DNA from: Hepatocystis sp. ex Piliocolobus tephrosceles
Lineage: Eukaryota; Apicomplexa; Aconoidasida; Haemosporida; Plasmodiidae
Reading direction: 5' to 3'
Assembly (NCBI GenBank): GCA_902459845.2
Contig: CABPSV020000656.1
Location: forward strand, 1-11,492
DNA: 11,492 nucleotides
The notes under the pieces are model-generated. The model did no database searches, was not told where the DNA came from, and worked only from the letters and a program-made list of their open reading frames with translations. Positions 1-9,365 of the stretch are shown here, piece after piece. Position numbers and translations under genes: made by a program. How positions within the stretch are numbered: the first letter of the stretch is position 1; every line of letters begins with the position of its first letter.

Positions 1-270
<270 letters not shown>

Positions 271-466
271 AAAAATATTATTTTTGTAACAAAAAAAAAA
301 AAAAAAAAAAGGAACTTGAATATATTATAAAACATCAAATTAATAGTTTTTTTCTTTTTTTTTTTTTTTCTAATTTAATTTGTTTATATATTACACACAT
401 AATTTACTTACATTTAAAAAAAGGTTACAACATTAAGAACAAGTGCACACATAGTATTTGTATATA

Positions 467-469
<3 letters not shown>

Positions 470-517
<48 letters not shown>
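470..517. repeat. Poly(A) tract, 48 nt
   Basis: Uninterrupted A run of 48 bases. Long poly(dA:dT) tracts are common in malaria parasite intergenic DNA and tend to exclude nucleosomes. There is no sign of a retrotransposed copy: no coding sequence or target-site duplication flanks it. Confidence 0.95.
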
Positions 518-518
<1 letters not shown>

Positions 519-760
519 GAAAAATTTAAATAAAGACAATAGTTAGCACGTAAAACTATCATATATATTTTTTTTTAAATGTAAAAAAAAGTGTAGCAAA
601 AAAAAGATTACATACATATATGCATGTATATATATATACATATACCTTAACTGACTTATGCTTACAAAGACAATTGTATATTTTACTGCACTAAAAAAAA
701 AAAAAAAAATATAGGTAAGCTCAGTTTTGGTGAACAACAAAAAAAAGTTTTTAATCGGTG

Positions 761-787
761 CTTTACGTAAAGTATACTATACTTACG
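761..787. other. Overlapping palindromes (possible hairpin or binding site)
   Basis: Bases 761-772 form a perfect 12-bp palindrome, CTTTACGTAAAG. Overlapping it, 770-784 has 7-bp arms AAGTATA and TATACTT around a single C. If one A is allowed to bulge, the arms of the second extend to about ten pairs ending at the CGTAA/TTACG pair. It lies in intergenic sequence and no specific factor can be assigned. Confidence 0.5.
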
Positions 788-1060
788 ATATATTTTATTA
801 TGCTAAAAACGCTACAGTTTTATTAAATATTTACTAATATATGTATATATATATTAAAACATTAAAACATTAATTAAGTGCCTATATTGTATACGTTCAG
901 TTTATTTTTATATCTCAATTTAGGTGAAACAATCCACATAAGTATACCACCTAAAAGTGTGATGACATAAAAAAAATTACTATAATCAGTAGTTTTAATT
1001 ATAGTAATCCGGTTTGTTCAAATATAACTCAAAAGACAAAAAGTAAAAGCATAATCTAAA

Positions 1061-1140
1061 ACATAATAAAGTAGGACATAATAAAGTAGGACATAATAAA
1101 GTAGGACATAATAAAGTGGGATAAAATAAAGTAGGACATA
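1061..1140. repeat. 15-bp tandem array, about 5.3 copies
   Basis: The unit is ACATAATAAAGTAGG. Copies begin at 1061, 1076, 1091, 1106 (one A to G change) and 1121 (more diverged), then a 5-bp partial copy. It abuts the 10-bp array that starts at 1141, and both units share the word ACATAA. Confidence 0.95.
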
Positions 1141-1370
1141 AAAGAACATAAGAGAATATAAGAAAACATAAGAGAACATAAGAGAACATAAGCGAACATA
1201 AGAGAACATAAGAGAACATAAGAGAACATAAGCGAACATAAGAGAACATAAGCGAACATAAGAGAACATAAGCGAACATAAGAGAACATAAGCGAACATA
1301 AGAGAACATAAGCGAACATAAGAGAACATAAGCGAACATAAGAGAACATAAGAGAACATAAGAGAACATA
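1141..1370. repeat. 10-bp tandem array, 23 copies, with a 20-bp higher-order pattern
   Basis: Twenty-three head-to-tail decamers. The first three are variant; the rest are AGAGAACATA (A type) or AGCGAACATA (C type). C types fall at copies 6, 10, 12, 14, 16, 18 and 20, so the middle of the array is an alternating A-C dimer with a 20-bp period. The minus strand has no stop in any of its three frames here, because the unit contains none and 10 is not a multiple of 3. The peptides produced, of the form SLMFSYVLLC, are therefore not evidence of a gene. Confidence 0.97.
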
Positions 1371-1770
1371 AAAATTATACAAACAGCATAAAAGTCCTTT
1401 ACTTAATTTATTTGCATATATGATTCTTAATTGTTCATTATATGTCGTGTGTACATTATAGTGCACATGTTTATAATTTATTTTTATAACTTTAATGTGT
1501 TAAAAAGTTGAACCTTATTTTATTTTGCATATTCATTATATCACCATCACCATCATCTATGTTATTTAATTTTTTAGCATATTTACGAATTTTTTTATTA
1601 GATAAAATTTGTTTTATTTGCACAAATATGACTGTGTTATTGTTTAAACAGTTTTTACAAATAAGATTGTGTTATCGTTTAAAATTTTTTTTTTTTTTTT
1701 TATATAATGTTTTAAATGTCTGTTTTTATGTCCGTTTTTTAAGAATAATACGGAAAAAAAAAATAAGAAA

Positions 1771-1796
1771 TATATATATATATATATATATATATA
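1771..1796. repeat. (TA)13 microsatellite
   Basis: Twenty-six bases of perfect TA dinucleotide in the region downstream of SET10. Such runs are ordinary for this kind of genome and are useful mainly as polymorphic markers. Confidence 0.95.
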
Positions 1797-2222
1797 ATAA
1801 ATAAAATAAAAAATTAAGAATCTAAATATGATAGTGTCGTAATAAAAAGATGCCATAAAACACGTATATATATATGTATGTATGTATGCATATTATTAAG
1901 TAACTAAAAATAAGTAATTTTAATAAAAAGAGGGCCATAAAAAAAAGTACACTCTCAAATATGTTAAATGTGTGATAGGTATAAATGTATACATATATAC
2001 ATACATGTACAGTATAAGATAAAGGAACTAAGATGTAAATACGTAAATACTTTACATAACAAAAATATATACTAACGATTACGCACAACCATAGGCAACT
2101 AATCCTATTCTGTAATTTAAAAAAACGAGAACTAAAAAAAAAAATTCTTTTTCTTTTTACAAACGTTATAATATATATATATATATGTACTCCATAAAAA
2201 GAGACATGCAGATATTCAGAAT

Positions 2223-4855
2223 TTATAACCTTCTTCTTTTGGAAGACGATGAAGAAGCTTCTTGTGTTTGTTTTTGCCGTTTGGTAACACTATTCTGACT
2301 GTTACTTGTATAACCACAACCAGCTTTTCTTTTTTTTTTCTCCATTATTAATTCTAAAGAATAATTATTTAACTTAATGTCCTTTTTAAAATTAGGATTA
2401 AATACATCCTTAAAACTACTAGCTAAGGGATACTCTGTATTATTCGTTGCTTGTTTTAGTAGTTCTTGAAATAAAAAGCATGGAGTTATCCATTCAACAT
2501 CCCCATCTTCGTATGTGATAATGAAATAATTAGCATCACGATTATCTTTGATATGTGATGTTACTGTACCTACATATGTACCATTTGTAAATTCTCTTTG
2601 AAATTTTGTTTTACCTAACTCGATACCAAACAATGGTATAAAATTGTCTGGTGTTTTTGTTTCGAAATTGTCAGTTTGTTTTTGTACATTATCTGTTAAT
2701 ATTTCATTAGTATTGGTTACTACACTATTTGTACTTAACACTTGACTATTTTGCAGCTTATTATTTTCCATTTTGTTTGCCTTTACGGTTGCTTTTTCAG
2801 TTGCCTTTTTTACTGCTTTTTCAACTGCCATATCTCCCACATTTATAACACCTTCATAACAATCTTTCACCATTGCGCTGTAATCTTTATTAATTCCACC
2901 ATTATTATCAGCGTTACGATTGGTAAAAGGTATATTTTCATTTTTATGAATATTGTAAGTGCTGTTTATAACATTATTTTGTTGATTAATGTTTACTAAC
3001 GTATCTTCTAAATTTGTATAATCTTTGTTAGTATTGCATAATTTAATCAAATTTGTATCAAATTGCATATTAGTATCATTACTTATTTGATCATTCAAAT
3101 TATTATTAATAATTGAACAGGTTACTTTCTTACTACCACTTCTATTATGATCGGTACCATTTATACTACCAACACTTGTATATACAAAATCCATCTTGTT
3201 ATTGTCTAATAATACAAGCGGTTCTGTTGTTATGTTATAACTTTTTTCCTTTTCAGAAGAATCAAGTATAATATTATTTATATCCATTTTCTGATTATAC
3301 ATTTGATCGTCAGCTCTATATTTCTGTTTGTTGTTAAAATCCTTTATATCTGTATTTATGTCCAAATTTATATTATTTATTCCTTCACTGTGGTTAGTAT
3401 CAGTACACTTATCAGTACTACCACTAACACTACCACTAACACTACCACTAACACCACCACTAACACCACCACTAACACCACCACTAACACCACCACTAAC
3501 ACTACCACTAACACTACCACTAACACTACCACTAACACTACCACTAACACTACCACTAACACTACTATTATTACTTTTACTGGCAACACTAGCAATAGAA
3601 CCACCAAATGTACCAATTTTGTCGATACTCTGTTGTTGCATTATATAAGCACCAGCTAATTCTTTTTTTCGATATTCTTTAATCACATTAACTAGTTCGT
3701 GAATAATTGATTGGGCACATTCACTAGTCTCCTTAAATAAATCTTTTTCACTTAATCCATTATTATTATTCGATTCAAAATGCGTTTTAGTAATTCTACA
3801 GATAACTGATTTAGCCAAATCGTGATGTTTGTTATAACATTTAATACAAATTGATAAATTTTTTAAATGGTCACTTAGAGGTAACGCTGGCTGGTTTGTA
3901 GTTAATCCTTTTTCAAAGTCTTTTATTAATGGAACTCCCAAAATTAGTTTGCTTAACTTCATCATATCGTTACAACAGTTATTCGTATAGTTGTTTTTGT
4001 TGTTGCTACTGTTATTGTTACTGTTATTGCTACTGTTATTACCACTGTTATTGCTGTTATCACAGTCAAAATTAGTGCCCATTTTATTTTTTCTCATTTC
4101 TTTTAATTTTTTTACTACATTATACGATTTTTCGTATAACGTCTTTTCGTATGTACTAGATATATTTGGCCATTCTATATCAGTACAGTTTTTTCTTATA
4201 TCCCCACTTGTACCATTAACACAATCATTATTATTTTTATTTTTTGTAACATCTTCCAAACATAGTATAGTTTGCTCTCCCATATTATTAACTCCTGATT
4301 CATTTTCCATTTTATTATCACTTAAGTTGTTTTGTAAACATAAAGTATCGTGATACATATTATTTTTTGAATTTGTTAATGTTTGATGTTGTTTTGTGTA
4401 ATGTAACATTTGTTCGTCACTGTTTTTCAATTGGTTAACTAGTTGTTCTATATATTTTTTATTTTGCATTAAATAATTAATAGTTTTATTTTTTAATTTC
4501 ATAGACTTTTTCGCTTTATCACTAGTTAAAAAATAATCTACCTTCTCTTTATGTATTAATAAATCATCGATTTTGTTTTTATACTCTAATAATAAACGTG
4601 TTTCCAAACTATTTTTCATCATAGTATTTATATCATTATTTTGAAGAAAAAAAAATATATCTGTATTATTTTCATGGGTTTGTAGCATATTAATTTGATT
4701 ATCTATATTGGTTAAAAAGCTTTGTACAGATTCTTGAATTTCTTCTAAATTGTTTATACTTTCATTACATTTTAACAAATGAGTAATATGTTCTAACACA
4801 TTATTAGTACTATCACAATGAAAATCGCCATTACTTCCATCGGCGTTAAGTGTAA

Positions 4856-4947
<92 letters not shown>

Positions 4948-7900
4948 TTATTATTATTATCATTTTCATCAACAACAGCAAGAGCAAGTTGGTCATTTGT
5001 GTTTTCCTCCCCTGTCAATTCCAACTTATCCGATTTACCTACTAAACCAACCTCTTCATCATCAACATTACTAAATACATTCATAAGCTTTTTATAATTT
5101 TCTTCCTCTATATAATTTAAAAACTGTTTTTGTTTAATTATATTCATACAAGATCTAATACAGCTGTGACAATACCAGTCATAATTTTCGTTCACTTCTG
5201 CATATGTTTTATGAACACATTTTAAATGATATATGTGATTACAAGCTGAACAAGTAATAAAATTAGTGACATCGGTGTTGATACTATACATACATATATT
5301 GCATACTGTATAGTTTTTTACTAATTGATATTTTTCTATAATATTGTCCAATAAATTATGATGAAAAGATGTATCAGAACCAGTGTTCATAGTGGTGGTG
5401 GCAGGAACAGGTACAACATTGGTAGACCCATCCAAATTCAGTTTATTTAAAATATTTGCATAACTATTTTCTAACAAATTATTTAGACATAAATCATTTA
5501 TCCTAGAAAACCAACCGGTACCAAAATCGGCAAAAATTTCATCACCTGGTTCAATTTCCACTCCAGGGATAGAAGTTAAAATAATATGAGGCCAACCATC
5601 TAAATACACGATTTGCCATTCTGCATTAATCCTAAAATCATAATTATTAAATACAGTACATGTTTTGTAATGATTGACTAATGAAAGTTCATTAAACATA
5701 TGTGATGAATCAATAGCATATGTAAAATTATCAGGTAATATTATTAAATTATTTAAATCTTTTGATTTTTTATTTATATCATTTTGGTTTGGGGGGTTTT
5801 TTTGGTTTGGGGGGTTTTTTTGGTTTGGGGCTTTTTTTTGGTTTGGGGCTTTTTTTTGGTTTGGGGCTTTTTTTTGATTTATGTGGTTTTTTTGTTTTGA
5901 TTTTTTTAAAAAATTGTCATTATCACATATATTCATATTATTAACTAAATTTAAATTTTCTTTTTTAACATCTGCTTTTTTATTGTTACTCTTATCATTT
6001 TTTAATTCAAAATTATACTCATTTTTAATTCCATCATTGTGTTTGTTATGTGATATATTATTTGTATGATAATTTTTGTTACAGTTTGATCCAAAATTAA
6101 AACGTGTGTTTTCTTCCATAGAAACATCTTCAAATATATCACAATTTTTATCATCTATATTTATACTTGTATTTTCTTCTTTATCTATTTCATTTGATTT
6201 CATTTCATTCACAAATATAACATTTTTTTTATCTTTAAACACTGTTTTATTAAACGTTAATGCAAACATATACTGATGTTTGTCCTGTGATAGTTCTCTA
6301 TTATTTGCTACAAAACCTGTATATTCACCAAAAATTACCCTATCATCATTAGCGTTGATTTTTTTACCAGTATATACAACTGAATAACAATCTTCTGTAT
6401 AAGGTGTACATAATCGTACAGGATGTTTATAATCTTTTAGTTCAACTATTTTAATATGTGGATGTATCCTACCATGTAATAAAGTATCATATATTTCATC
6501 ATATAATTTTTTATGTTTATTTTTATATATTATGTGATATTGATTATCAAAAAAAGGAGCATGAATAAATGGAGTCCATTTTGTTTTATTACATGACCAA
6601 CCACAACCATAAAAACCATTTTTAGAATTATATAACTTTTTCATTTTATAACTAAAATATAATCTTTCAACTTTTGAATCTTCTGAAAGGGCTTGTGTTT
6701 TAACATAAACCTTTTTTCTTTTTTTTGCTATTGTTTCTATATTACAAAAATACATATTTTTGTTTTCTAACATTTGTTTTATATTCTCTAGTCTTAGTTT
6801 TTCTAATTTTCTCTCATTTAGTTTTTTTGTTTTATCAGATGTAGCTGTTGGTTTTATAAAAAGATCAGCTTCGTCAATCATATCGACTACTATTTTCCCT
6901 TGATCTTGTAGTTTTTTTTTTTTTTTTAAATATTTTGTATAATCTGAAACATCAGTTGAATAGCTTGTATCATCGTTTTCGTTAAATTCTTCCACATCGA
7001 AAAATGCGCTTTTGGATATAAAAAACTGACGTGATAATTGAAATGTGTCATTGTTGTTGTTCTTATTGGTCTTTGTCTCTGGTTGTTTGTACGTAACAAT
7101 CGAGTTGTTTTTGTGTCCATTGTTGTTACCGTCGTTGTTACTACTACTCTTGTTACTACTGCTTTTGTTACTACTGCTTTTGTTACTACCACTCTTGTTA
7201 CTATCACTCTTGTTACTACCACTCTTGTTACTACCACTCTTGTTACTATCACTCTTGTTACTATCACTTTTGTTACTACCACTATTGCTACTATCACTAT
7301 TGTTACTACCACTATTGCTACTATCACTCTTGTTACTACCACTCTTGCTACTATCACTCTTGTTACTACCACTCTTGTTACTATCACTTTTGTTACTACC
7401 ACTATTGCTACTATCACTCTTGTTACTACCACTCTTGCTACCACAAGATGCAATAGCACCATCTGCAACGATGACACTTGTAGCACTTCCAACAGTGTCA
7501 TTAACATTGTTATATTCATTTGTCTCTGAATCATTTTTTTTATTTAATTTTACAAGTTTATCTGTTTGATAATCAACTAAACTTGATGTAACTTTATTAT
7601 AACAAACATTTTGTACAGTATCCAATGTACTCAGTTTATTTAATAATTTTTGTTTATCTTTTTCAGATGAATCATTATCAAGCTGTACATAATTTTTTAA
7701 AATATTTTTTTTATTTATACTATTTAAAACTGTATTACATTGTGTTTGATTATTATCATTTTTAGTATGGTCATCATTTTTTATTATATTTGTATCGTTT
7801 TGTATTTCTCCAAGTTTAAGCTGAGTAGTTATACTTATTTCAGTACAATATACTTTATTTTCAATTAATTTTGTTTGGTTTTTTGTAGACATATCTACCT

Positions 7901-9365
7901 CAATGTTATAATCTACTGTTTTGGGTAACACCTCTTTTTTGTGTTGTTCTTTTTCAATTGATTTTACTACTTCTTTATCCTCCAATTCGTTAAAAAGTTT
8001 TCTTTTTTTTACATTCATTGCATTTACCTTATTTTTTAAAGGTACATATACATTTTGACTTGCTTCTAATTCATGTATGTCGGTTGATTTTTCTACAGTT
8101 TTATGCAAATGTAAACATGTAGTAGTTAATACATGATTATCTGTACTATCCTTGTTTTTATTTTTCTGTGGTGTAAGATTACGTTCTTTTTGTGAATATT
8201 CTTGATTATTCTTAATTATTTTGTTACTATAAAAACGAGTAGGAGAAATTGCAGTATTCATATTTGAATACCTTTCTAAAGAATTATTCATAAAAGTACC
8301 TTTCCTTTGTTTATTTATATTATTTTTATAAGTTTTTACAAACTCGTTTTGTTTTCGTGGTGTTTGTGACAAATCAATATTATAAGTGTCATTACTATTA
8401 GTAACATTAAATCCATGATACATAGAACAATTATTCCAGTTACGATTTGTATGATTATAACTTGTACCATTAGCTACATCTGTTAAATCATGCTGGGAAC
8501 GTGTATAATTATACGCCTCCTCAAGCGTATGCAACTTTCCTAAATTTTTTCCCATTTGAGTTGTATTTATTCTATTTTTATTTTCTGTGTCTTTTTTTGT
8601 TTTAAACATTTGTTTCATAATCATTTCAGTAGATTTGTCTGCTATTGCTCGTAATTCAGTTTTATATTTACCTACAGATATAACACCATATTTATTTTTA
8701 TTTGTCATATTATTATGAAACATAATGTTATCTTTTTCTTTTTTTTGTTGTTCTTCTTTTATAATTTCATTTTCGATTCTATCCTCACTTTGTTTTGTAA
8801 TATATTTTCCATTATTTAAATATTTTTGTTTTTCATTACTATTTTGTCCATCATCTACATACATATGTAACACACTTTTTAAACAATGAAAACAATGATA
8901 AATGTGTTGAGGTGTTTTTCCATCATTTAATCTTTCTTTATTCATTCTTTCTTTAGATAAATAAAAAGAAACATATTTATACAAATTAGAATCTTTACCT
9001 AATCTTAATCCATTTAGTATTTCTTTTTTACCTTCTTCAGATAAAAAAGGTTTATAATTTGATTTATTAAAAACAATACATATATCCATATAAGTATCCT
9101 TTTTATATGTTTCTAATTTATAATGATATTCAAGAGTTTTTCCTTTATATTCTGCTATCTTTTGTTTAGATTCATTACAAGTGCATTTAATTTTATCCAT
9201 GTTAATCTTTTTTTTTATGTCTTCATCCATTTCGAATAATTTAATTTCTTGTTCTTCATTCATGTCATTTGGAATTGTATTTTCCCCATTCTTATCATTA
9301 TTATGTAGCATATTATCTATGTTTGACAAAACCATTGATTTGTACTTAAGTGGTGAAAAATCCAT
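2223..9365 (-). CDS. SET10: SET10-like histone-lysine N-methyltransferase (SET + PHD + Tudor-like), about 2,380 aa
   Basis: Single-exon nuclear chromatin protein. In order: a Cys/His segment (residues 61-161), long Asn-rich spacers, a 20-copy pentapeptide repeat (646-745), Lys-rich helices, a SET domain (about 969-1290) split by an insertion at 1044-1210, a PHD finger (1355-1402), poly-Asn/Ser (1470-1503), a helical region (1549-1668), a helical Cys/His region (1801-1925), VSGS repeats (1936-1983), a Tudor-like segment (2243-2306) and basic C-terminal clusters. SET plus PHD in a protein of about 2.3 thousand residues fits Plasmodium SET10, reported in P. falciparum as an H3K4 methyltransferase associated with the active var gene. 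I chose the start at 9365 because AAAAATGGA is a good parasite start context and the protein is hydrophilic from there. The frame stays open to in-frame ATGs at 9479, 9497 and 9515; the longest start would add 50 residues with a hydrophobic stretch unlikely in a nuclear protein. The assignment rests on motif reading and recall, not on a database search. Confidence 0.88.
2226..2339 (-). other. Basic C-terminal clusters, nuclear localisation signal-like
   Basis: Residues 2343-2347 (KKKRK), 2362-2365 (KRQK) and 2376-2379 (KRRR, one residue before the C-terminal Leu) form three short basic clusters in a Ser/Gln-rich tail. Such clusters fit classical nuclear import signals, in line with a chromatin enzyme. 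A run of five serines just before the last cluster could be phosphorylated. Confidence 0.5.
2448..2639 (-). other. Tudor-like reader segment near the SET10 C-terminus
   Basis: Residues 2243-2306 contain NGTYVGTVTSH (2261-2271) followed by ANYFIITYEDGDVEWI (2278-2293). The pattern of a 'G-x-V' strand, a short loop, then a strand ending in YEDGDxE is typical of Tudor/chromo-barrel-like modules fused to chromatin proteins. They often bind methylated lysine or arginine. Y2264, Y2280, F2281, Y2285 and W2292 could supply an aromatic cage. Assignment is by pattern only. Confidence 0.6.
3417..3560 (-). repeat. 12-bp coding repeat: 12 copies of VSGS/VSGG
   Basis: Twelve perfect-length 12-bp units encode VSGS (8 copies) or VSGG (4 copies) at residues 1936-1983. 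In coding direction the order is five VSGS, four VSGG and three VSGS. The contiguous VSGG block implies one base change that then spread by unit duplication. The segment is flexible, linker-like and probably length-variable. Confidence 0.95.
3591..3965 (-). other. Unrecognised ordered segment of SET10 with CxxC and HH
   Basis: Residues about 1801-1925 form a rare island of ordinary complexity between Asn-rich spacers. It starts with hydrophobic helices (MMKLSKLILGVPLIKDF). It contains C1840-I-K-C1843-Y-N-K-H1847-H1848 and then a helical stretch ending in QSIIHELVNVIKEYRKKEL. The Cys/His cluster could bind zinc, but only one CxxC pair is obvious. No family recognised. Confidence 0.4.
4362..4721 (-). 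other. Predicted helical / coiled-coil region of SET10
   Basis: Residues about 1549-1668 are rich in Leu, Ile, Lys, Glu and Gln with helical spacing, for example LLLEYKNKIDDLLIHKEKV and YIEQLVNQLKNSDEQMLHY. The segment contains no proline. It could form a coiled coil for dimerisation or partner binding. No family recognised. Confidence 0.45.
4857..4958 (-). repeat. Poly-Asn/poly-Ser codon run
   Basis: In coding direction the run is four AAT, then ten AGT, then twenty AAT codons (residues 1470-1503), with sharp boundaries and no synonymous codons. AAT and AGT differ by one transition, so the Ser block probably arose by mutation and spread of one codon within an Asn run. It is disordered and likely to vary in length. 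Confidence 0.95.
5160..5303 (-). other. PHD finger of SET10 (C4HC3 zinc finger)
   Basis: All eight ligands are present with standard spacing: C1355, C1358, C1372, C1375, H1380, C1383, C1399 and C1402. The conserved aromatic two residues before the seventh ligand is W1397. PHD fingers usually read the H3 N-terminal tail, either methylated or unmodified K4. The finger sits about 65 residues after the SET domain, so the enzyme may read the same tail it modifies. Which state it reads cannot be judged here; an obvious full aromatic cage is not evident by eye. Confidence 0.92.
5496..6461 (-). other. SET methyltransferase domain of SET10, split by an insertion
   Basis: The N-terminal half is residues about 969-1043. 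It includes H981-P982 and FGEYTGFV (1012-1019), which matches the usual 'GEYxGxV' strand, and a YMF at 1032-1034 where many SET domains have YLF. The C-terminal half is about 1211-1290. It includes D1219, NELSLVNHY with N1231-H1232, and PGDEIFADFGTGWF (1273-1286), which corresponds to the 'GEELxxDYG' end of the domain. SET domains transfer methyl from S-adenosylmethionine to lysine. The NH and the GDE-I-x-x-D frame are kept, but other core positions differ. No CxCx4C post-SET motif follows. About 165 residues of Asn/Lys-rich insertion separate the halves. Confidence 0.85.
5786..5875 (-). repeat. 18-bp coding repeat in the SET insertion: five copies, G-runs on the plus strand
   Basis: Five 18-bp units encode KKAPNQ or KNPPNQ hexapeptides within the SET insertion. 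On the plus strand, which is the transcription template, each unit carries a G-run: 5791-5796 and 5809-5814 (six Gs), then 5827-5830, 5845-5848 and 5863-5866 (four Gs). Each run is preceded by GGTTT. This is by far the most G-rich patch in the window. Confidence 0.95.
7131..7430 (-). repeat. 15-bp coding minisatellite: 20 copies of a Ser-rich pentapeptide
   Basis: Twenty in-frame copies of a five-residue unit, mainly GSNKS, DSNKS and DSSNS, at protein residues 646-745. GSxxS and DSxxS copies tend to alternate, giving a rough 30-bp higher-order period. The array ends in SSNKS copies and merges into an Asn-rich stretch. It is hydrophilic and probably disordered, and copy number is likely to vary between isolates. 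The long open frames on the opposite strand here are only a mirror of the repeat. Confidence 0.95.
8856..9203 (-). other. N-terminal Cys/His segment of SET10 (possible zinc-binding module)
   Basis: Residues about 55-170 are of ordinary complexity, unlike the Asn-rich spacer that follows, which suggests a folded domain. C61-x-C63 lies near its start and H157-C158-F-H160-C161 near its end, a spacing that could clamp one zinc ion across the domain. Between them is mixed helix and strand-like sequence with aromatic residues, such as EYHYKLETYKKDTYMDICIVF. I do not recognise the family. Confidence 0.4.

Larger units (their letters stand above)
271..2222. other. A+T-rich intergenic region downstream of SET10, no convincing gene
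   Basis: This stretch separates the possible plus-strand 3' end at 270 from the SET10 stop at 2223, so it probably holds the 3' UTR of SET10 and perhaps that of the other gene. It contains A and T homopolymers (291-310, 348-370, 470-517), palindromes near 761-787, two abutting tandem arrays (1061-1370), a (TA)13 run and many ATGTATATA-like words. The short open frames are low complexity, such as Ile/Tyr/Phe runs or repeat translations, and none has a recognisable domain. No poly(A) signal can be chosen with confidence because AATAAA-like words occur throughout. Confidence 0.8.

Noticed and set aside
443..448. GTGCAC, matching the known AP2-I core motif (also at 1461-1466)
   Set aside because: Both copies lie between converging 3' ends rather than upstream of a visible gene, and a single 6-bp match is weak.
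470..517. Poly(A) tail of a retrotransposed copy
   Set aside because: No upstream coding remnant or target-site duplication, and poly(A) runs are common throughout the flanks.
1061..1370. CRISPR-like array
   Set aside because: Units are contiguous with no unique spacers, and the genome is eukaryotic.
995..1466. Three overlapping minus-strand open frames of 113-136 codons
   Set aside because: They are translations of the 15-bp and 10-bp arrays in three phases. A stop-free short unit opens every frame, so length is not evidence of coding.
1508..2088. Small Ile/Tyr/Phe/Lys-rich open frames in the SET10 downstream flank
   Set aside because: They consist of (TA)n and homopolymer translations such as YIYIYI and KKKK, overlap each other on both strands, and show no domain.
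3303..3659. Plus-strand Thr/Asn and Leu/Pro repeat frames
   Set aside because: Antisense shadow of the VSGS/VSGG repeat of SET10.
5786..5875. Interstitial telomere repeat
   Set aside because: The unit is 18 bp and coding in frame, and it does not match the Plasmodium telomere heptamer.
7038..7569. Plus-strand open frames of 163 and 174 codons rich in Leu or Thr/Val
   Set aside because: They lie antisense to the Ser-rich pentapeptide repeat of SET10 and mirror its periodicity.
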